Source: Begonia masoniana
Lineage: Eukaryota; Streptophyta; Magnoliopsida; Cucurbitales; Begoniaceae
Length of the DNA stretch: 64,000 bases
Direction: 5' to 3'
Assembly: GCA_022432975.1 (NCBI GenBank)
Contig: CM039509.1
Span: forward strand, 16,030,324-16,094,323
Positions 57,696-64,000 of this stretch are shown piece by piece (positions within the stretch are counted from its first letter, which is position 1; each line of letters opens with the position of its first letter). A program made the position numbers and the translations under genes. Under the pieces are notes generated by a model. That model did no database searches. It saw only the letters and a program-made list of their open reading frames with translations, and had not been told where the DNA came from.

Positions 57696-58740
57696 ATGGC
57701 CAGACGCCCAGGGAGACCTAGAGTGCCAACGGAAATGCCAAATTTGAGAGGTGAGGAGGAGCCTAGTGTGATTAGGCAGCTGACAGAATTGGTGCGTCAG
57801 CAAACAGACCTAGTGCGTCAGCAGTCCGATCAGTTAGGAGTGCTGTTAAACCGAGAGGTGCAGGGACGTGCTAACTCGAGTTCTAGCAAAGAACATTTTG
57901 GAGATAGATTTCGGAGACTAAGACCACCAAAGTTTGATGGACAGTCATCTGATCTGGTTATTGCTGAAGGGTGGCGTAGGAAGATTGAAAGTATGTTTAG
58001 GTGCGCCAACATTGGAGAAGGAGACAAGGTCACGTTGGCAACATTTCACTTGGCTGGTGAAGCTCAACTCTGGTGGGAAACAATAGAGACCACCACTGAT
58101 GTCTTGGCGATGCCTTGGTCGCAATTCAAAGACATTTTCTACGAGAAGTATTTCAACAGTACTGTCGAAACTGCAAAGAAGTTGGAATTTCTAAACTTGA
58201 AGCAGACAGGGTCTGTGGCCGAGTACAGTAGGCAGTTCGAGTCCCTGTCCAGGTTTGCTGGACATTTTGCTCACAGGGACGAGGATAAGGTGTTCAAATT
58301 TGTGCATGGACTGAGCTAGAAATTTACCGAGGAGTTAAATTTTGTGGTATTAAAGGCTTGTCATTCAGTGAAGTTGTGTCTACTGCTCTGGAAGTGTAAG
58401 AAACTGAAAGGAAGTGTGCTGGACCAAAAGAGGTCCCACAAAAGTCGGTCCAGCCACACCATCAAAGGGGAATGAAGAGGCCTAGTGAAGGCCAGAGTAG
58501 CCAAGGAACAGGAGGGAAGGTACAGAATGTCAGGAAATTTTCCCAGTGTCCTAAGTGCTTGAAGTACCACCCGGGCGAGTGCAGATTTGGCTTTGGGAAG
58601 TGTTTCAACTGTGAGGAGGTTGGACACACGATCAAAGAGTGCCCAAAGCCTAGAATCACCAGATGCTACAATTGTAACAAGATCGGCCATATTAGAGAGA
58701 CTGCCCAGCTCCTAAGAGTGGCCCTGCTATGGTTAAACCA
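57696..58740 (+). pseudogene. CV-B gag, frameshifted
   Basis: The likely start is ATG 57696 (MARRPGRP), matching CV-A; an upstream ATG at 57651 is in frame but not conserved. Gag reads to HGLS and stops at 58317 because of a small deletion. Another TAA (about 58397) replaces a sense codon in STALEV. The open segment 58472-58756 has a CPKCLKYHPGEC cluster, a CCHC knuckle (CFNCEEVGHTIKEC) and a third knuckle that a one-base deletion near 58695 breaks. Protease then begins in the next frame. Confidence 0.9.
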
Positions 58741-61074
58741 AGGATATTCTCCATGATGGAGTCGGGCGATGAGGAACAGCTAGCTGTTGTGTCAGGTACT
58801 ATATTGGTCAACTCTTTACCCGCTTTTACATTGATAGATTCTGGTGCAACACATTCATTCATAGCATCTACATTTGCTGATAAGTTAGATGTAAATCTTA
58901 CCCCTACTGAGTATGTGTTTAATGTCGCATTACCCTCTGGTGAACGCATGCACTTTAACCGAGTGATGCTTGATAGTGCTGTATTATTAGGAAACATGAA
59001 CCTACCTGCTAACCTCATTGTCATGGAAATAATGGGATTTGTTGTGATTCTAGAATCGGACTGGTTGTTTAAGCACCACGCCACAATTGATTGTAGGACA
59101 GGAATAGTTAGTTTCCAACCAACTGGTAGTTTGAGACATACCTTTCAAACTTCAAGGAAGAGTAAGAAAATGTCTGTGATGACTTCTATTAATGCTAGAC
59201 CTTCCCCATATGGAGAGTACTTGTGCTTCTTAGACAGCGTTTTAGATGCACAACTTGTAGGAAAAGTAAGTCCTCAGAATGTCTTAGTTGTCCAAGATTT
59301 CCCAGAAGTATTCTTAGATGACCTTCCTGGTTTGCCGCCAGATAGAGAAATTGAATTCGTTGTAGATGTTTATCCCGGCGCTGAGCCTGTGTCTAAAAAT
59401 CCATATAGATTAGCACCAACCGAACTTAAGGAATTAAAGAAGCAGTTAGAGGATCTGTTGGAGAAAGGGTTTATACGCCCTAGCTTTTCACCGTGGGGTG
59501 CACCTGTTCTCTTTGTCAAAAAGAAAGATGGATCGATGCGTATGTGCATTGATTATAGGGAATTGAATAAGTTAACTGTCAAGAACAAGTATCCATTACC
59601 GAGGATTAATGACCTATTTGACCAACTTCGTGGTGCACGAGTTTTCTCTAAGATTGATTTGAGGTCAGGTTACTACCAACTAAAAGTCAAAACCGAAGAT
59701 ATTCCAAAGATTGCCTTTCGCACAAGGTACGGACATTATGAGTTTTTGGTTATGTCCTTTGGATTGACAAATGCACCGGCAGCCTTCATGGATCTTATGC
59801 ATAGAGTGTTTCACGAGTATTTAGATAAGTTTGTCATAGTGTTTATCGATGATATTTTAATCTATTCCCGTTTCAAGGATGAGCATGCTAGGCACCTGAC
59901 GTTGGTGTTGGAAGTATTAAAACAGCACCAACTATACGCCAAGTTTTCTAAGTATGAGTTCTGGTTTGACCAAGTTCACTTTTTAGGACATGTTATATAT
60001 GGAGACGGAATATCTGTCGATCCAGCTAAGGTTCAAACAGTTAAGGAATGGCCCCAACCGAGGAACGCTATAGATATCAGGAGTTTCCTTGGACTTGCAG
60101 GATATTACAGGAAGCTTGAAGGATTCTCAAAGATTGCTACACCCCTTACTAAGTTAACAAGAAAAAATGTGAAGTATATATGGACTGACGAATGTGAGCA
60201 TAGTTTTCAGACCTTGAAACGTAAACTGACCAATGCTCTAATTTTGACCCTTCCTGTTGATGATGGTAAATTCAGCATTTACTGTGATGCATCCAAGATT
60301 GGACTTGGCTGTGTCTTGATGCAAGAGGGAAAGGTAATAGCTTATGTCTCTAGGCAGTTGAAAACACATGAGAAGAATTACCCTACACATGACTTGGAAT
60401 TAGCTGCAGTGGTATTTGCAATTAAAATTTGGAGGCACTACTTGTATGGACAAACTTGTGATATATTCTCGGAGCATAAAAGTCTGAAATATATCTTCAC
60501 ACAGAAGGAATTAAACATGAGGCAACGTCGTTGGTTAGAATTTATAAAGGATTATGATTTTGAGATTAAATACCATCCCGACAAAGCAAATGTTGTGGCA
60601 GATGCCTTGAACAGAGTGACATCTTCAGCCTCAGCCTTGATTCTTGATGTACCATTAGCCTTAGAGTCTGAATTTCAAAGGTTTAATCTAGAAGCAGTGC
60701 ATAGTGTGTTAGCCATGCTTACTGCAATATCCTTAAGACCTACAATTCTTGAAAGAATAAAGGAAGCCCAGGTAAGTGATGTAGAGTGCAACAAGTACAA
60801 GTTAAGCATGGATTCTACGGACAAATCAGATTTTAACTATTCTGCTGATGGAATCCTTAAGTTTAGAAATAGATGGTTTGTTCCAGCCATAAAAGAACTT
60901 CGAGATGAAATTCTTTCTGAAGCACATTCTTCTAGATTCTCTGTTCACCCTGGGAGTACAAAGATGTACAAGGATCTTAAACAGCATTATTGGTGGCCAA
61001 GCATGAAAAGGAGTGTGGCAGAGTATGTAGGGTCATGTTTGTGTTGTCAGCAGATTAAAGCTGAGCACCAGAGA
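58729..61074 (+). pseudogene. pol: CV-B protease, reverse transcriptase, RNase H and start of integrase
   Basis: Open from 58729 until the LTR-E insertion. Protease DSGATHSF; a first catalytic Asp region, then reverse transcriptase with FIDDILIYS; RNase H with YCDAS and DLELAAV, but FSEHKSL where E1 and E3 have FSDHKSL, which alters a catalytic Asp; VADALNR; and the integrase zinc site ([22 protein letters not shown]). Two residues are missing after YYRK. The frame ends 6 codons after the CXXC of the zinc site, when LTR-E sequence begins, so no integrase core is made. It is out of frame with gag. Confidence 0.9.
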
Positions 61075-61224
61075 TGTAACACCCGACAACTTCAGCCAGG
61101 TGACTTCCTAACTGTATTAACGGTCATGAATATTCAATCTTCACGGTTTAGAGTTTTATACCAAAAATAATTAATTTCATGTGGATTTGGTGGCAAAGTT
61201 GTAATAATGGTGGGTGATGACCAG

Positions 61225-61233
61225 TATATAAAG
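61225..61233 (+). promoter_or_regulatory. TATA box of LTR-E
   Basis: TATATAAAG followed about 40 nt later by the leader motif GTAGCCGACACC, which also follows the TATA-like box in E1. This makes it the most convincing core promoter in the window. Confidence 0.6.
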
Positions 61234-61386
61234 AAAAAGGAAATGTTTTAAACCTCATTAAAACCATTGTAGCCGACACCTTCCTTTCCGGTGATTTCTT
61301 CTCTCCCGAGCTCTTGCTCTCTGCTTTCAGCATACTCTCTTTGACGATCGGTTTTCTCTGCCACTACTCGACTACTCTGTGCCGAG

Positions 61387-62417
61387 GTATGCAATAGACA
61401 ACGTAGTTATCTGTTAGTTTGCTAGCCCTGTTTTCTACTCGGCATTGGAGTGTTGGATTTTCCAATGGCCGACTAATAATAAGAACATTTGAAATCTGAG
61501 AGTGGCAATGCTTTTATCGAATCGATTCTGGACATTTAAAACAACCACCCCTGAGTTATCGATAATCGAATCTGTCTGTTTTGGTTTTGGGATTTCAGAC
61601 TACATTGAGTATTAAACTAAGAATTCGGGAATGACTCTTAGCTATTAGACCCTAGGATGACTTGTGAGTAGAACTTTTTAGGATTTTTGTCTTAACTACT
61701 GTAATGTAAATGTTTTAGGTAAAGAAGTATGAGGAAAGGAGCTCTCATTGCTAAGGACACCAGGTAAGTGAATGTATAGGATTTTCGGCCAATAGGGCCC
61801 TACATCACAAGGATGCTAGATAGTAACTGATATAACGATTAGAGGTTATTATGCTACAGTCTAGTACTTATGTTGACGTTTAGTCTAATGGTAAGTTTTC
61901 ATACTAGATGAATGTTCTGTTCTGTAGCCTGAATAAGTTAAGAAATTCCCATGTTCATGCATTATCAAAGTTTTATGCACATGAAAATGTTTTAAAAGCA
62001 TGTTTTCTCATGAACAAGATAAGATGATAAAATCCCTGCAACGTGGTTGAGTGAGGGTTGGGGGCGGTTCGGCGTATGTCACAGTCCAAAGAAGGACATA
62101 TGAATACGACCCGCAGTAGGGACCATGATCAAACTCACTGTCGAACCCCTTTTACCGGCACAAATTCTCTCTCATTCCACACAACTTAAATGATGAATAT
62201 GAACAATGATTATGAACAATGATTACGAATGATGAATATGAACAATGATTATGGACAATGATTATGAATGATGAATATGATTCATGATTATGGATGATGA
62301 TTATGAACAAGAAAAGACTTATGACCATGTATTTCTCCGAAATATGCATTCATGCATTCATGTTATTGTCGCATTCCTTACTAAGCATTAGGCTTATAGT
62401 TGAACCTTTTGATGTAG
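61387..62417 (+). other. Intron-exon-intron-like leader in LTR-E
   Basis: CCGAG|GTATGC, TGTTTTAG|GTAAAG, ACCAG|GTAAGT, TTTTGATGTAG|GTGAAG. CCTACATCACAAGG (61799-61812) pairs with CCTTTTGATGTAGG (62405-62418) at 13 of 14 bases. A TTACTAAGC sequence lies about 35 nt before the acceptor, where a branch point is expected. Confidence 0.52.
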
Positions 62418-63194
62418 GTGAAGAGATAATAGGTGAGGATTCCCAATTCCAAGAGAACGCTTAAAGCTGGTTGCTGGAGGATGCTCAGTGTGACAGTGCA
62501 AGGTTGGACAAGCGATTAAGTTCCCTGGTTTTACTCATAGTAAGTCAGAAAAGTTTATGATAAACAAATGACTAAGTAGAACAGAATTTCTTATAACAAT
62601 GAGATTCAGATTTGAATGGTTTGACTTTAGAGTCTGAATACGACTTTAAGGATTATTGAATGGTTTGTGTTGCTTAAGTCTTCCGCTATGCGTATTTTGG
62701 ATGAGTTTATGATCCTTACTCTTTGAGGTTTATAGTTACTAAGTTAAGAATCAGGTGAATTGTGATATGTTCTATCGGATGAAGGTGTTTGATGATTATA
62801 GTGTTTTACTGCCGTATGATAGAAGCTGGATGAGGCAATCATCCGGCTGACGTCATCGGCGGATGTCAAATGATGGAAGTTGAACGATTGAGTCTTCCGG
62901 GTGACGTCACCGGAAGATGTAGTATGTTTCCTCGCCCGATGACGTAAATGTTAATTTGTCGTCTAGCGTTCGGTGGATGAAGTGTATTTCTTCACCGGAT
63001 GCTGGGAATGTTAATTTGTCGTCTAGCGTTCGGTGGATGAAGTGTATTTCTTCACCGGATGCTGGGAATGTTATTTTGTCGTCTAGCGTTCGGTGGATGA
63101 AATGTATCTGAGTCACCGGAAGATGAAGATGTTATCTTGTCGTCTAGTGGTCGGGAGATGTAGGGTATTTTATTTTGTCGTCTAGTGATCGGCA

Positions 63195-64000
63195 TGTAAT
63201 TACCCGGGGAGGATCGCCACGAAATTCGTGACTTGTCTTAAAACTTTAATTCATATTTGAACTCTTTTCTCCTTCTCTGTTTTTTTTTTTTTATAACAGT
63301 ATACCTAACAGGCTTAAGGACTTCAACTTAACAGATGGAAAATCAGTCCCTCGTACGTGACTTCTTCATGACATTATTTACTTAATCATTCATAGACATG
63401 AGCGACCATACACGGTCATTGATTCTATGACGAAATCGGGCGGTGGAGGATTGCCTTCGGGTCGCCCTACGTTATTCTACCCGAATTGCATGGGTCTGCA
63501 TGCATCAGCGGATGAAGCGCATATTAACTTACCTATCACGTGCATATCATGTGACTCTCTCATCGACGTTCAGTAGAAAACATCTACCGATGAGCACGTG
63601 CGTCTGTCGTGAACGTCTAAAACATCATCCGGTAGTGGACATCTACCGGTAGACACGTGCAGCTCTCGTGATCATTAAAACATCTACCGATAGACATGTG
63701 AAATTCACGTGTTCCTCTAAGACATCTTCCGATAGCTTACAAGCTCTATATCTTCCGATCTCTAAACACTCTACTTCTGCCGATCGCTAGACGACAAAAT
63801 GGCACTTTCATCATCCGATGGCTAAACACTCTACATCTGCCGATCGCTAGACAACAAAATTTATACTTATATCATCCGAAGGCTAAACACTCTACATCTG
63901 CCGATGAAGAAACATATTACATCTTTCGGTGACATCATCCGGAAGACTCAATCGTTCGATTCCTATCATTTGACATCTGCCAATGACGTCAGCCGGATGA
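63195..64000 (-). mobile_element. LTR-F: family A LTR in opposite orientation, runs off the window
   Basis: Starts TGTAATTACCCGGGGAGGAT, like the plus-strand start of S3, directly after ATCGGCA of the LTR-E repeat. CGGCA (63190-63194) is the TSD candidate. It contains the CATCTGCCGATCGCTAGACG repeats at 63770-63910 and TGACGTCA at 63984-63991. Confidence 0.75.

Larger units (their letters stand above)
55363..61074 (+). mobile_element. CV-B: Ty3/gypsy chromovirus (sister of CV-A), 5' part in window
   Basis: LTR, primer site, gag, protease, reverse transcriptase, RNase H and the integrase zinc site, up to the LTR-E insertion at 61075. The 3' half lies outside the window, so its TSD (left candidate GTCAC, 55358-55362) cannot be confirmed. 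Confidence 0.88.
61075..63194 (+). mobile_element. LTR-E: family A LTR inserted in CV-B integrase, cut by LTR-F
   Basis: Starts TGTAACACCCGAC. The left flanking AGAGA (61070-61074) is the TSD candidate. A TATA box, TATATAAAG, lies at 61225-61233. Leader GTAGCCGACACC near 61269. Intron 1 61387-61718, exon 2 61719-61763 (45 nt), intron 2 61764-62417. GATTATGAACAATGATTA-type repeats at 62180-62300. GTCGTCTAGCGTTCGGTGGA repeats (60-bp step) at 62945-63140. TGACGTCA at 62849-62856 and 62902-62909. The right end is outside the window. Confidence 0.85.

Overview
This window is plant nuclear heterochromatin made almost entirely of long terminal repeat (LTR) retrotransposons nested inside each other. 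I see no host gene, tRNA, rRNA or CRISPR array. The plant origin is inferred from Ty3/gypsy chromovirus gag-pol proteins of the Tekay/Del type, initiator-Met and Asp tRNA primer-binding sites, 5-bp target-site duplications (TSDs) and plant-type splice signals. The species cannot be named from this sequence. All boundaries and substitution counts were read by eye.

Left half (1-40069), a five-level nest. The oldest visible layer is CV-A, a minus-strand chromovirus: LTR 38120-40069, gag-protease 36813-37965, and a protease scrap at 30114-30167. It is cut in the protease gene by E0, an LTR whose left end lies outside the window (1-913 plus 29955-30113). E0 holds E1, a minus-strand chromovirus (914-29949, TSD GTATG). 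E1's integrase is cut by E2, a plus-strand non-coding element (4685-23727, TSD CCCAC). E2's internal region holds E3, a plus-strand, apparently complete element (7829-18030, TSD CATAG) with one open 1488-codon gag-pol frame. LTR divergence follows the nesting order: about 50 substitutions in E1, about 30 in E2, about one in E3. CV-A's protease is also cut by an Athila-like copy (30168-36807) that starts exactly at its primer-binding site, has a single LTR at its right end, and is still flanked by a 5-bp TSD.

Right half (40070-64000). A decayed plus-strand CRM/Galadriel-type chromovirus (about 40070-55362) is broken up by solo LTRs: S1 (42126-45112, holding a 471-bp mini-LTR), S2 (46119-51024, holding S3 at 47860-50272) and S4 (51779-54203). 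All have matching TSDs. CV-B, a plus-strand sister of CV-A, starts at 55363 inside the host integrase region. It is cut in its own integrase by LTR-E (61075 onward), which is in turn cut by LTR-F (63195 onward).

Main observations. (1) The one-LTR Athila-like insertion looks like an integrated reverse-transcription intermediate. (2) All ten LTR copies with complete cores carry the same gene-like leader: exon 1, intron 1, a 45-57 nt exon 2 ending at a GTAAGT donor, and a second intron ending in GTGTAG or GATGTAG. The ends of intron 2 form an inverted repeat whose sequence differs between families while pairing is kept, and a 60-78 nt mini-intron often lies between primer site and gag. (3) The E3 LTR carries seven hairpins in a row with compensatory stem changes.
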